Source of the DNA: Vibrio zhugei
Lineage (GTDB): Bacteria > Pseudomonadota > Gammaproteobacteria > Enterobacterales > Vibrionaceae
Reading direction: 5' to 3'
Length of the DNA stretch: 64,000 bases
Assembly (NCBI RefSeq): GCF_003716875.1
Contig: NZ_CP033078.1
Location: 1,736,001-1,800,000, forward strand
The notes under the pieces were generated by a model, which saw only the letters and a program-made list of their open reading frames with translations, ran no database searches and was not told the origin of the DNA. Positions 19,146-27,315 of the stretch are shown here, in pieces; position 1 is the stretch's first letter, and each line of letters begins with the position of its first letter. A program made the position numbers and the translations under genes.

Positions 19146-20537
19146 CTATTTTAAGGCAGAATTAACAGGTTCGGGGGCCGCGTCTCCAGCGATAACATCA
19201 TCCGCATCGTCTGGCATGTTGACCATCATTTTTTGATAGTAGTCATCGGTCACTTTGTACTTGAACATCAATAACCCCATTATACAGTGGAATACCCCAG
19301 GAATGATGGTGAGCATTAATGCAATCCCTGTTAAGGTCTCTGCCGTTTGTGCTTGATTCGGTACATAATTAAAGTACGTCAGTAGCCAACCGACGATGGC
19401 ACCAGCGATTCCCATGCCAAATTTTTGAGCAAATGAAATCCCACCGAAAGATAACCCCGAGACACGTTCGTGATTTTTATATTGACCATAGTCGACGGCC
19501 TCGGCAATCGCGGACCAAAAAACGGGCGCATGTAAATCCACAACGAAAGAAATCAGGAAATAGAAGACGAACGCCAACGCGACATCGTCACGCCCAACAA
19601 GAAAATACATCATGGCACTGAGAACCAGCACGGCAATCTGTGAGTAGCGGAATAACTGTACTTTACACCAGCGCTTGGTGATCCAAGTGGAAGCCACCAT
19701 CGCAAGTATCGCCGCCGTTACTCCTGTCGCGAGAAACGAGGAAATCGTCGCGGCATCTCCACCTAAATAGTATTTCGCGTAATAAGCACCAACAGACCCG
19801 CGAATCACATAGCCAACGGTTCCTGTGACACACACTGAGAATAAAATCAGCCATTGATCATTTTTGACCAATAATGCAGCTTGTTGAAATAACGTCTTGG
19901 TTTCGACTTCGTGCGCCACTCGTTCTTTGGTGGTAAAGAAACAGAACAGGAACAATAACGTGCCCATCAGCCCCATGAGCCCCATCGCGTATTTGTAGCC
20001 TTCTTGTACCCCATCCCCTGAGGCCGCTGCGAGTTGCGGAACAATGATCGTGACAAGAAATGCCGCAATTTTAGCGAAGAACAAACGGTAACCATTCGCA
20101 GAAAGGCGTTCTTTGGGATCATTGGTCAACACACTGATCAAGGAGATATAAGGGATAGTGACCGCGGTAAACATAATTGTGACCAAAATGTAGGTCGCAT
20201 AGGCGTACGCTAACTTCGAGTTGTAATCCACGTCTGGCGTACTGAATGTCAGAAAGACAGAAAGACCAAAAGGGACGGACAAAAAGAGCATGTATGGACG
20301 ATAACGCCCCCAACGAGTATTCACCTTATCGGTAATGATGCCCATCACTGGGTCAGTAACCGCGTCAATCAAGCGAACGACAATGAATAACATGGCTAAG
20401 TCTTGCGATTTAATCCCGAAGACATCGGTATAGAAAAAAGTAATGATCAACATCATTGAAGATATGACCACATTAACGGCCATATCCCCAGATCCAAACC
20501 CGACTTTCTCCAATACTGATAATTTGTAATTTTTCAT
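19146..20537 (-). CDS. GPH-family sugar:cation symporter
   Basis: The 463-residue protein has about twelve membrane helices and the GPH hallmarks: KVGFGSGDMAVN near the N-terminus, DAVTDPVMGIITDKVNTRWGRYRPY in the loop after helix 2, and YGQYKNHERVSG. Members such as YicJ and XynB carry pentosides and other glycosides with Na+ or H+. With the downstream GH43 gene it forms an uptake-and-cleavage pair for an arabinose- or xylose-containing oligosaccharide. I chose the ATG at 20537 (GAGG six bases upstream) over an in-frame start at 20549. No sugar-responsive regulator is next to it. Confidence 0.9.
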   Translation of the reverse strand: MKNYKLSVLEKVGFGSGDMAVNVVISSMMLIITFFYTDVFGIKSQDLAMLFIVVRLIDAVTDPVMGIITDKVNTRWGRYRPYMLFLSVPFGLSVFLTFSTPDVDYNSKLAYAYATYILVTIMFTAVTIPYISLISVLTNDPKERLSANGYRLFFAKIAAFLVTIIVPQLAAASGDGVQEGYKYAMGLMGLMGTLLFLFCFFTTKERVAHEVETKTLFQQAALLVKNDQWLILFSVCVTGTVGYVIRGSVGAYYAKYYLGGDAATISSFLATGVTAAILAMVASTWITKRWCKVQLFRYSQIAVLVLSAMMYFLVGRDDVALAFVFYFLISFVVDLHAPVFWSAIAEAVDYGQYKNHERVSGLSFGGISFAQKFGMGIAGAIVGWLLTYFNYVPNQAQTAETLTGIALMLTIIPGVFHCIMGLLMFKYKVTDDYYQKMMVNMPDDADDVIAGDAAPEPVNSALK

Positions 20538-21121
20538 AGGAGACCTCATAACTGCTTCAATATTCTCGTTGTGGTCGCCTTTGTAACGTGTCCAAGCGCA
20601 TAGGACTGTTAAAGCATTCTAACTAGTTAAACTACAGCAACTTCATCCATACTTTCAGCCAATAAAGTTAAGAACGTCATCACAAAATTGAAGCGATAAG
20701 GTCCGTCATTTCACTGTGTATTACAAAATAATCCATTCCTATAAATCGTAGAACTGTCGATTTTTAGAGTCTTTCCTGTGTAAAGACGCCATGGGCAGCA
20801 ATGCAATAACTAAATATCTATCAATTGGTTGATGAATACCATTGACTCGATTGCCCCATCAACTGAGTATCAAGTAAGTGATGACCGTTACTCTACCGTC
20901 AGCCCGAGTTGCTCGGTGACAAAACCATCACTACTGGATATTCATTCCTGCTTGACACGCGTTTTACTTCCTATTGAGTTACTGTTTCTATACATAGTAA
21001 AACGTCGAATGTTGCTGTAATGTCAGATTGAAGAGTATTGAAATGAGTAGAGACGTGCAGTATCGCAAGCTCAATAAGACGATCAGAACAACCGAAAATG
21101 GAACGACAATAGGATAAAAAC
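20538..21121. other. 584-base intergenic region upstream of the GPH-GH43 operon
   Basis: No credible gene was seen. A 63-codon plus-strand frame from 20829 lacks a ribosome site and family-like sequence. The region holds a perfect palindrome TAACTAGTTA at 20620-20629, about 85 bases before the transporter start, which could be an operator. A nested inverted repeat lies at 20877-20932: AGTGATG/CATCACT outside, GTCA-CCGAG/CTCGG-TGAC inside. No strong sigma-70 pair could be assigned. Confidence 0.55.
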
Positions 21122-21517
21122 ATGACGACAATGGTGCCATTAACCGATGATTTATCCGTAACTGGACAAATCGAGCCAGCCGATCTCACCGTGATAGCGG
21201 AGGCGGGCTATAAAACCATCATAAGTAACCGCCCTGATGGCGAAGGAGAAAAACAACCGCGTAATGCAGAGCTCGCCAAACAAGCCCAGCAATTAGGCAT
21301 CACTTTTATCGAGCAACCCGTACAATCGGCCGCGATCACACCAGAGGACTATGACAATTTTGCGGATATACTGAGAACAGCAACGACACCCGTTTTAGCG
21401 TTTTGCCGCACAGGGACACGTTGCTCTCGGTTATGGGTAGAAGCGAGTGATGATTTGGAGAGCCGAGAGGCGCGGAGAAATAAAGCAGTGGAATTGGGCT
21501 TTTCCATTCCAGACTAA
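21122..21517 (+). CDS. DUF442 / TIGR01244-type phosphatase-like protein
   Basis: The 131-residue protein matches the Blh-like (beta-lactamase-hydrolase N-terminal) DUF442 family: LSVTGQIEPADLTVIAEAGYKTIISNRPDGE and the active-site loop FCRTGTRCSRLW. The fold is a dual-specificity phosphatase relative, with the Cys of CRTGTR as presumed nucleophile. Some members are joined to sulfur-transferase or metallo-hydrolase domains involved in sulfide handling. Here it stands alone, so the function is open. Confidence 0.85.
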   Translation: MTTMVPLTDDLSVTGQIEPADLTVIAEAGYKTIISNRPDGEGEKQPRNAELAKQAQQLGITFIEQPVQSAAITPEDYDNFADILRTATTPVLAFCRTGTRCSRLWVEASDDLESREARRNKAVELGFSIPD

Positions 21518-21540
21518 TTCCGTTTGGTCAGGCTAAGCGA

Positions 21541-21573
21541 CTGTGGGGCAGTATTCACACGCTGACCCCACAG
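21541..21573. terminator. Hairpin after the DUF442 gene
   Basis: CTGTGGGG and CCCCACAG form an 8-bp GC-rich stem with a 17-base loop between two convergent genes. No T run follows on either strand, so an intrinsic terminator role is uncertain. Confidence 0.35.
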
Positions 21574-21592
21574 CGATGCAGCGGTAAATAAT

Positions 21593-21766
21593 CTATTCAC
21601 TCACCGCAGAAACAACACCCTCAGACTCCGCGAGTTCTTGATCTTGTTCCATTTTTGCTCGTTCCGCTTTAGAGATGTAACGAGGTTTATTACTACGATG
21701 CAACTTGGCATTCTGTTTTTTAAGCCTTTTCTGCAGCGCTTCATTAATGCGTTTTTTACGATTCAT
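21593..21766 (-). CDS. Small basic protein, DUF2986-like
   Basis: This 57-residue ORF (MNRKKRINEALQKRLKKQN...) has a very basic N-terminal half, a central NKPRYISKAERAKMEQ motif and an acidic C-terminal tail. The pattern recalls the short DUF2986 proteins of vibrios (family name from memory). The segment SKAERAK is the most family-like part. No strong Shine-Dalgarno is visible. Basic N-terminal and acidic C-terminal halves suggest RNA or ribosome contact, which is only a guess. Confidence 0.7.
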   Translation of the reverse strand: MNRKKRINEALQKRLKKQNAKLHRSNKPRYISKAERAKMEQDQELAESEGVVSAVSE

Positions 21767-21792
21767 CGGTTATTTCATATCGGTTTTAATGG

Positions 21793-21818
21793 GCGTTGAA
21801 TATAGCACAATTCAACGC
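21793..21818. terminator. Hairpin between vanZ-like gene and DUF2986-like gene
   Basis: GCGTTGAAT and ATTCAACGC form a 9-bp perfect stem with an 8-base loop. The flanking T content is low, so it may be a weak terminator for the vanZ-like gene or an operator of the small gene. Confidence 0.4.
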
Positions 21819-21854
21819 TTATCCATGATAACTCTTTTTAAGGCATCCTAGGTA

Positions 21855-22211
21855 TCAATACTTGGCTGTGAATTTCTTCATGGCATACCAAGCAATGACC
21901 CCCGTCAACCCCCCTCCGATATCAATAATAATATCCATGACCTCCAAGCCATGATGGTGTCCCCAGATTTCACAGATCTCGTGAATCACTGGAATCACAA
22001 CGATGATGATCCCATGCCAATACCAATGTAATCGCCATAAACATGCAGTCAGCACACTGCCAACCAGAGCAAAGGCTAAAAAATGCAGTTCAATATGCCA
22101 AGGCCCAGCCGCCTTGCCAACCGCAGGAATGAAGGCGCCGATAAATAACCCCGCCAACATCGCCCCAACTAGCAAACCTCGTCTGGCCGACGAAAAGTCA
22201 ATCATCTTCAT
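21855..22211 (-). CDS. VanZ-like membrane protein
   Basis: The 118-residue protein has four hydrophobic segments and the VanZ-type pattern: GLFIGAFIPAVGKA, a central HFLAFALVGSVLTA and the end VMDIIIDIGGGLTGVIAWYAM (in place of the family's D.l.N..Ga..G). VanZ proteins are small inner-membrane proteins of unclear role, some linked to glycopeptide tolerance. It stands alone on the minus strand, and the true start could be the first or second ATG. No resistance function should be assumed. Confidence 0.75.
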   Translation of the reverse strand: MKMIDFSSARRGLLVGAMLAGLFIGAFIPAVGKAAGPWHIELHFLAFALVGSVLTACLWRLHWYWHGIIIVVIPVIHEICEIWGHHHGLEVMDIIIDIGGGLTGVIAWYAMKKFTAKY

Positions 22212-22331
22212 ACCTATGTCTTGATTGCATGTGAGGTCACTTTATAAAAACACGAACAAGATGTGTTAACGGCAACGTAAAAAGCCAGTCAAAAAACGTC
22301 GGTGCTTCCTGAATAATTCAGACTCACTGGA

Positions 22332-23003
22332 CTATAAAGACATATTCAGAATCCAGTTGGGATCGGGGCAATTATCTAAATAAAACTCCGCATATTGGGG
22401 ATCGACAACACCGACATAATCAGCGGTATGTCCTTGCATATCACGAATCAGTTGGAAATGCAGATGCGGTGGCCAGCCGCCATTTTCATCCGGCGAACCT
22501 ATCGCGGCGAACGCCTCTCCTCGCCCGATCTCTTGCCCCACCGAAAGCGCCGCCAAAGAGCGGACCGATAGATGGCCATACAAGGTATGAAACACCTGTC
22601 CTTCTAATTCATGACGTAAAACAACCGATGGTCCATAGGAGCCTTGCGTGGGATCATTACCAAAGCCCAATACACAACCTTCTAATGGTGCATACACTGG
22701 ATTCCCCGCAGGAATCCCTAAGTCTATACCGATGTGCAGTGTTCTGGCCTCTTGCCCGACAAAATTGTCGGTCTCTTGATAGATCAACCGCTCCTCGGCA
22801 TAGCGCCCAACTTCCACCGTCGCCTGCAACTCGGCCGCCTGCCGTTTGATTTCTTGTGCGTAATCGTGGCCATCACTGACTTTCTGCCAAATCTCACTCT
22901 CAGGCGTCAAATCAACAATCAACGGCTGGCCATATTGGCGCTCCGCAGGAATCACAGGGTGATAATCATAACGTTTAATTAACGCTTCAAACGCTGCACT
23001 CAT
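22332..23003 (-). CDS. M23-domain protein without signal peptide
   Basis: The 223-residue protein has the M23 (LytM-type) zinc site: HIGID at residues 90-94 and HLHF late in the domain, plus HTLYGHLS. No signal peptide or membrane segment is visible, which is unusual for peptidoglycan endopeptidases. The C-terminal CPDPNWIL motif resembles M23 modules that I recall being fused to aminotransferase or phosphotransferase domains (memory, not verified). Its ATG overlaps the stop of the MFS gene by four bases, so the two are translationally coupled. A cytoplasmic role in metabolite handling is possible. Confidence 0.8.
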   Translation of the reverse strand: MSAAFEALIKRYDYHPVIPAERQYGQPLIVDLTPESEIWQKVSDGHDYAQEIKRQAAELQATVEVGRYAEERLIYQETDNFVGQEARTLHIGIDLGIPAGNPVYAPLEGCVLGFGNDPTQGSYGPSVVLRHELEGQVFHTLYGHLSVRSLAALSVGQEIGRGEAFAAIGSPDENGGWPPHLHFQLIRDMQGHTADYVGVVDPQYAEFYLDNCPDPNWILNMSL

Positions 23004-24238
23004 ACTTGAGCCTCTTTCAATTGTTGCGTGGTGGTCCGAGGAATGAGCATGAGCGCTACCGCATAACCCAATGCCGCCACTAATGTGGGTAATTTCACAT
23101 CAACATTCACCATAATGGCGGTTAAATAGCCCGTTAACGTCCATGCCAATCCGACCATCGCACTGGATAACGCCATTGCCCATCCTTGGTCTTGGTCGCT
23201 GGCACGATCAGACAAGGCGGTGATATAGAGCGGAAACGCCAGAGCGACCATCGCCGCGGTAAACACCATGATCACAGCATGTATGACAAACGTGGGAGTC
23301 CAAGCCAGCAAAACCATACCGACACCTGCCGCGGTCAACACCCACTTCAATGCTCGCGCCAAAGGCAACCAAGATAGCACTATGCGCGGTAACAGTATCA
23401 AAGAAGCCATCATGACCAGCCCAATCGCCATCATGTAATACTGATATTGACTGCTTTCTAAGGATAAATGAAAGGTCTGTGGGAAAATGAACGAGATATT
23501 TTGAAAATACAGGCTCCAACTGAATTGGCACAAAAAGACAATCCATAAACATTTTAATAGACCTGCTTTACTCCGCTCGAGCGGCGCGGCAAGAGAGAAC
23601 GGATTTTCGTTTGGTACTGACACCTGTTGTGGGCAACGAATCCATAGCAGTAACACGCCACAAACCACTGCAATCAGCAAGCAAGCATAAAAAGGCCCTG
23701 TGACCCCATAATTGGCCAAAAGCTTACTGCCAAGCGCAGGGCCAAAAGACATCGCCGCAGTCATGACCACGGCCACGAAACTCATTAGCGTCGCTTTATT
23801 TTTGCCTTGGCTATTATCAGCAAGAATAGCTTGCGCGATAGGTTGGCTCGCAGAGCCAATGCTATTGATCATATTGCCGGCGAATAACAACACAACCGAG
23901 CCCGTGATGATGGCATAAACAGGAAGCACAAATCCTAAACTCGCCACCGCCAAACAGGCAATCATCACCCACTGACGGTTGAAACGATCGGCAAAACGCG
24001 CAATAAAGGGGGTAAAAAACATGGACAGAAACGGAGCCGCAGACATAACAATACCGAACAATTCACGGCGTTGTGATAATGGCATCGCTTTGGCTATGGC
24101 CATTGAGTGCTCATTGGAAAGAAATAAGCTCACATAAGCGGGTATCGTAATAAAAAAACCTGCCGAGCCTAAAAAGATGATGAGGTATAACACGAACAAA
24201 GCCGGTTTGGATATCTTCGGTAAAATTTGGGTATTCAT
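23000..24238 (-). CDS. Major facilitator superfamily transporter
   Basis: The 412-residue protein has about twelve membrane helices and an MFS cytoplasmic loop (ARFADRFNRQW) after helix 2. I chose the ATG at 24238 because GGAG lies six bases upstream. The frame also opens at an upstream TTG. The C-terminus overlaps the M23-domain gene by four bases. The sequence does not point to a substrate. Drug or amino-acid efflux are both possible. Pairing with a cytosolic metallo-hydrolase hints that the two process one compound. Confidence 0.85.
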   Translation of the reverse strand: MNTQILPKISKPALFVLYLIIFLGSAGFFITIPAYVSLFLSNEHSMAIAKAMPLSQRRELFGIVMSAAPFLSMFFTPFIARFADRFNRQWVMIACLAVASLGFVLPVYAIITGSVVLLFAGNMINSIGSASQPIAQAILADNSQGKNKATLMSFVAVVMTAAMSFGPALGSKLLANYGVTGPFYACLLIAVVCGVLLLWIRCPQQVSVPNENPFSLAAPLERSKAGLLKCLWIVFLCQFSWSLYFQNISFIFPQTFHLSLESSQYQYYMMAIGLVMMASLILLPRIVLSWLPLARALKWVLTAAGVGMVLLAWTPTFVIHAVIMVFTAAMVALAFPLYITALSDRASDQDQGWAMALSSAMVGLAWTLTGYLTAIMVNVDVKLPTLVAALGYAVALMLIPRTTTQQLKEAQV

Positions 24239-24366
24239 TCTGCTCTCCAAAACATTGTCCGCGCATTTTACTTAGGTATCCGGTACAACGCTATCACTAA
24301 TCAGTTCCAGCTCACACTCCGCGACCTTGCAGTCACAACAGAAACCCAGCGATGAGACTGTTTAAC

Positions 24367-24395
24367 TTGAATTTTCCCCCACAGTTGCTTAGCAT
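24367..24395 (+). promoter_or_regulatory. Promoter of the ABC-F leader
   Basis: TTGAAT (24367-24372) and TAGCAT (24390-24395) are separated by 17 bases. Transcription from here would place the small ORF at 24451 about 50 bases into the message. Confidence 0.5.
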
Positions 24396-24450
24396 GGATT
24401 CATCGATTCACTGCACCCCGGTGCTCAACGACAACAAGGAGGCTCTTATT

Positions 24451-24531
24451 ATGATGTGGAACAACAAAATCAACCCACATTTCTTTGGCGTTATCGCTCG
24501 CTCAAGCAAGACATCCATCGCGCTGCGATAA
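24451..24531 (+). CDS. 26-codon leader ORF upstream of the ABC-F gene
   Basis: ATGATGTGG opens a 26-codon frame (MMWNNKINPHFFGVIARSS then KTSIALR) ending in TAA. It is preceded by AAGGAGG eight bases upstream, among the strongest ribosome sites in the window. It ends 129 bases before the ABC-F start. No known arrest motif is recognised. A strongly translated mini-ORF before an ABC-F gene is the layout of ribosome-sensing leaders for antibiotic-resistance ABC-F and Erm proteins, so a leader peptide is a reasonable inference. It could also be an independent microprotein. Confidence 0.6.
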   Translation: MMWNNKINPHFFGVIARSSKTSIALR

Positions 24532-24577
24532 TCTTAGCCTGAGCGAAAATCACGACCGTTCTAAAGACTGCTAGTCG

Positions 24578-24649
24578 AATTCTTTTCTCTCTAGCTCTAA
24601 GAATTATTGTCAGCAATTTTGACAAGGCTTGTTAACGCCTATAATTCTT
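24578..24649 (+). promoter_or_regulatory. Alternative pairing segments in the ABC-F leader
   Basis: Segment 1 AATTCTT (24578-24584) can pair with segment 2 AAGAATT (24599-24605). Segment 2 extended as AAGAATTAT (24599-24607) can instead pair perfectly over nine bases with ATAATTCTT (24641-24649), directly beside the weak GAG ribosome site of the ABC-F gene. A TTGTCA/TGACAA hairpin (24607-24625) lies between. The exclusive pairings suggest a switch. Confidence 0.5.
24619..24645 (+). promoter_or_regulatory. TTGACA/TATAAT pair directly before the ABC-F gene
   Basis: Perfect -35 (24619-24624) and -10 (24640-24645) hexamers are 15 bases apart, two short of optimum. If used, transcription would begin around ten bases before the ATG and bypass the leader ORF. 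It overlaps the third pairing segment. Confidence 0.45.
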
Positions 24650-24660
24650 GAGTATTCACT

Positions 24661-26430
24661 ATGACAACCTATCTTACTTCCCAGCAACTCTCGCTCACTC
24701 TTAGCACGCGAGTGCTATTAAACAATGCCTCTTTTTCCGTTCGTCAAGGGGAAAAAATTGGTTTAATCGGCCAAAATGGCTGTGGAAAGAGTACCTTATT
24801 ACACGCACTCACCCACCCAACCCATCATTCATCGGGCACTATTCACCGAGCAAAGCATTGCGTGATTGCCCGTGTAGAACAACATTTTCCAGCCTCAGCA
24901 CTGACAATGACGGCCATCGACTTATTGCGCGATCACTTAGCCCCTGAAGATTTTTGGCGCGCAGACGCGCTGTGCCAACAATTAGGTCTTAGCGAATACG
25001 CTCAATCGGTGGCGATTCAAACCTTAAGTGGTGGCCAGCAAATGCGATTACTGATGGGCATCGCCATCATTCAACAGCCGGACTTATTATTACTGGATGA
25101 GCCCAGCAATCATCTCGATTTGCCATCATTGTTGTGGCTAGAAACCTTCCTCTCCCAGTGGAAAGGCGCGTTTATCATCGTCTCCCATGACTCGACCTTG
25201 CTCGATAACGTAACCTCAATAAGTTGGATTCTCCGCGATGCCAAGCTGCATACTTTTGCTCTGCCCTGCACACAAGCAAGACAGGCACTAGTAGAGCAAG
25301 ACAGTGCCGATCAGCAGCGCTTTAATTCTGAGCAAAAAGAGATTGACCGCCTAGAGGCAAGCGCGAAACGGCTGGCCAACTGGGGGAAAGTGTATGATAA
25401 CGAAGACCTCGCACGAAAAGCGAAAACCATGCAAGCCCGAAAAGAAAAGTTACAGGTTCAACAAACCGTACTGTCACGTGAGACAGATTGGCGCTTGCAA
25501 TTGCGTGGTCAACCGCTTCCCGCCAATCGCCTACTTGATATTAAGACGGTCTGCCTGTCACTACCCCAAGAGCCGACCCCCTTATTGACTTTAAAAAATA
25601 AACAAGTCAAAAGTGGAGAAAATATCGCCATTTTGGGGCGCAATGGCTGTGGTAAGTCGACCCTTCTCAAAGCGCTGTATGCGAGCTATCAGGCAGCAGA
25701 CACACAAACAGTGACACTGAACATCGAGTCGATGTTAAAGGAAAACACCGTCACGTGGCACCCAAAATGCCAACTGGGCTATTACGATCAAGACCTTGAA
25801 CAATTAGACGATACGCAAACCATTCACGATGCCTTGATTCCCTTTGCGCCCCTCAATGATGATCAACGCAAGCAGGCGTTAATCAGCACGGGATTTGCCT
25901 TTGAGCGCCACCAGCAATACGTCCACTCTCTGAGTGGTGGAGAGCGAGCACGCCTGCTGTTTTTAGGATTAAGCCTTGCCCAGCATCATATGTTGTTCCT
26001 TGATGAACCGACCAACCATCTCGACTTAGAAGGCAAAGAGCAATTAATTGAAACACTGCAAAATTATGCCGGTGCGGCTGTCCTTGTCAGTCACGATCGC
26101 GACTTACTGCGCCAAACCTGTCAGCGATTTTGGATCATCATAAACGGGAAAGTTCATGAATGGACACAGTTGGATGATGCAGTGTTCGAGTTACTGAAGA
26201 GCGCCAATCAGGAGAGCATGAATGATGGCCCGTCAAGCCCACTTGACGATACCTCCCTTTCATTGACTGAGCGGCAAGACCATGACCAGAGTCACGATCT
26301 AGAACGGTTGATTGAATTAGAGGAGAAACTGGCGAGTGATCGTCAACGTAAACCCAAACATCAAAAACCTCAACATCAGCGAGCGTGGCAAGAAGAAATT
26401 AATCGCCTTACTCGCAAATTATCATTGTAA
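24661..26430 (+). CDS. ABC-F family ATPase
   Basis: The 589-residue protein has two ABC ATPase domains and no membrane segment. Domain 1 has Walker A GQNGCGKST (37-45), LSGGQQMRL and LLLDEPSNHLD. Domain 2 has GRNGCGKST, LSGGERARLLF and LFLDEPTNHLD. They are joined by a charged linker rich in Lys and Glu (about residues 220-280), and a C-terminal coiled-coil-like tail of about 80 residues follows. ABC-F proteins bind the ribosomal E site and free stalled or drug-bound ribosomes, or tune translation. The subfamily cannot be settled by eye. The ribosome site is weak (GAG) and the upstream leader suggests regulation. Confidence 0.92.
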   Translation: MTTYLTSQQLSLTLSTRVLLNNASFSVRQGEKIGLIGQNGCGKSTLLHALTHPTHHSSGTIHRAKHCVIARVEQHFPASALTMTAIDLLRDHLAPEDFWRADALCQQLGLSEYAQSVAIQTLSGGQQMRLLMGIAIIQQPDLLLLDEPSNHLDLPSLLWLETFLSQWKGAFIIVSHDSTLLDNVTSISWILRDAKLHTFALPCTQARQALVEQDSADQQRFNSEQKEIDRLEASAKRLANWGKVYDNEDLARKAKTMQARKEKLQVQQTVLSRETDWRLQLRGQPLPANRLLDIKTVCLSLPQEPTPLLTLKNKQVKSGENIAILGRNGCGKSTLLKALYASYQAADTQTVTLNIESMLKENTVTWHPKCQLGYYDQDLEQLDDTQTIHDALIPFAPLNDDQRKQALISTGFAFERHQQYVHSLSGGERARLLFLGLSLAQHHMLFLDEPTNHLDLEGKEQLIETLQNYAGAAVLVSHDRDLLRQTCQRFWIIINGKVHEWTQLDDAVFELLKSANQESMNDGPSSPLDDTSLSLTERQDHDQSHDLERLIELEEKLASDRQRKPKHQKPQHQRAWQEEINRLTRKLSL

Positions 26431-26436
26431 ATATTG

Positions 26437-26464
26437 TAAAGCCCAATCTCGATTGGGCTTTATT
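26437..26464 (+). terminator. ABC-F terminator
   Basis: AAAGCCCAAT and ATTGGGCTTT pair around CTCG, seven bases after the stop, followed by ATTG. The T run is contributed by the 3' arm. Confidence 0.75.
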
Positions 26465-26555
26465 GCTCAAGTGACGAACGACATGTTAGGGTTTATATCA
26501 CACAACGCTTATATTCATTTTGATATGATTTTCGTCATTTAAGGAAAGGATTATT

Positions 26556-27227
26556 ATGAAAAAACAGGCTTTAATCATTGGCGCATCACAAGGTATTGGG
26601 TTTGGCCTGAGCCAAGTTCTCGCGAGTCGTGATTGGCAAGTCACCGCCACGTATCGCTCTACCACAGAAGACAATAGCGATCCTACGATTCAATGGCTCA
26701 CACTGGATATCAATGATACCAAGCAACACCGTGCTTTTTGCGAACAGCTTCAAAGCCAAAAATATGATGCCATTATTATCAATGCAGGAATCCACGGTCC
26801 CCATTGTACCTTCGTCGATAAGGCATCCGATGACGATTTATTTGAACTGTATAAAACCAACACGATTTCACCGATGCGACTGGCCTCGCACTTGCTACCC
26901 TATGTGAAGGCTGACACAGGGGTACTCGGCTTTACTAGCTCAATCATGGGAAGCTTAAACGAAAATACCGAAGCGGCAATGCCAATCTATTCATCCAGTA
27001 AAAGTGCCCTGAATATGCTGACTCGTTCATTACGACCACAAGCGACGGCCAATGGCGTCACTTTGCTGTCGTTACATCCAGGATGGGTCAGTACACGCCT
27101 TGGTGGAGAAGTCGCGCCCGTTTCAGTGGACGCCAGTGCGGCAGGATTAGCCAACGTGATAGAACAAGCACAAGGCAAGCAAGGTCATCACTTCCTTGAT
27201 TTTCAAGGTAAATCACTGTCTTGGTAA
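26556..27227 (+). CDS. Short-chain dehydrogenase/reductase
   Basis: The 223-residue Rossmann protein has the cofactor motif GASQGIG near the N-terminus, INAG in place of NNAG, a catalytic Ser in FTSSIMGS and the active-site YSSSK (YxxxK). The order is that of classical SDRs, NAD(P)-dependent carbonyl or alcohol oxidoreductases. The substrate is unknown. It resembles CsgA/sniffer-like SDRs in its short C-terminus. A strong AAGGAAAGGA ribosome site precedes the ATG. The gene is alone on the plus strand. Confidence 0.88.
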   Translation: MKKQALIIGASQGIGFGLSQVLASRDWQVTATYRSTTEDNSDPTIQWLTLDINDTKQHRAFCEQLQSQKYDAIIINAGIHGPHCTFVDKASDDDLFELYKTNTISPMRLASHLLPYVKADTGVLGFTSSIMGSLNENTEAAMPIYSSSKSALNMLTRSLRPQATANGVTLLSLHPGWVSTRLGGEVAPVSVDASAAGLANVIEQAQGKQGHHFLDFQGKSLSW

Positions 27228-27261
27228 GTAAACACTTGCTGGCAATATTACCCGAGTTGAT

Positions 27262-27301
27262 GGGGCGTATGTTTAACACTCTCTTAGAGATATTACGCCC
27301 C
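27262..27301. terminator. Hairpin between the SDR and rimJ-like genes
   Basis: GGGGCGTA (27262-27269) and TACGCCCC (27294-27301) form an 8-bp stem around 24 bases that hold a small CTC/GAG stem. It lies between convergent genes, and the T run is short. Confidence 0.45.
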
Positions 27302-27315
27302 TTGCTCGCAGCCAA

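Noticed and set aside
20829..21020. 63-codon plus-strand ORF in the gap before the DUF442 gene
   Set aside because: It has no ribosome site, its composition is unlike the neighbours, and no family is recognised.
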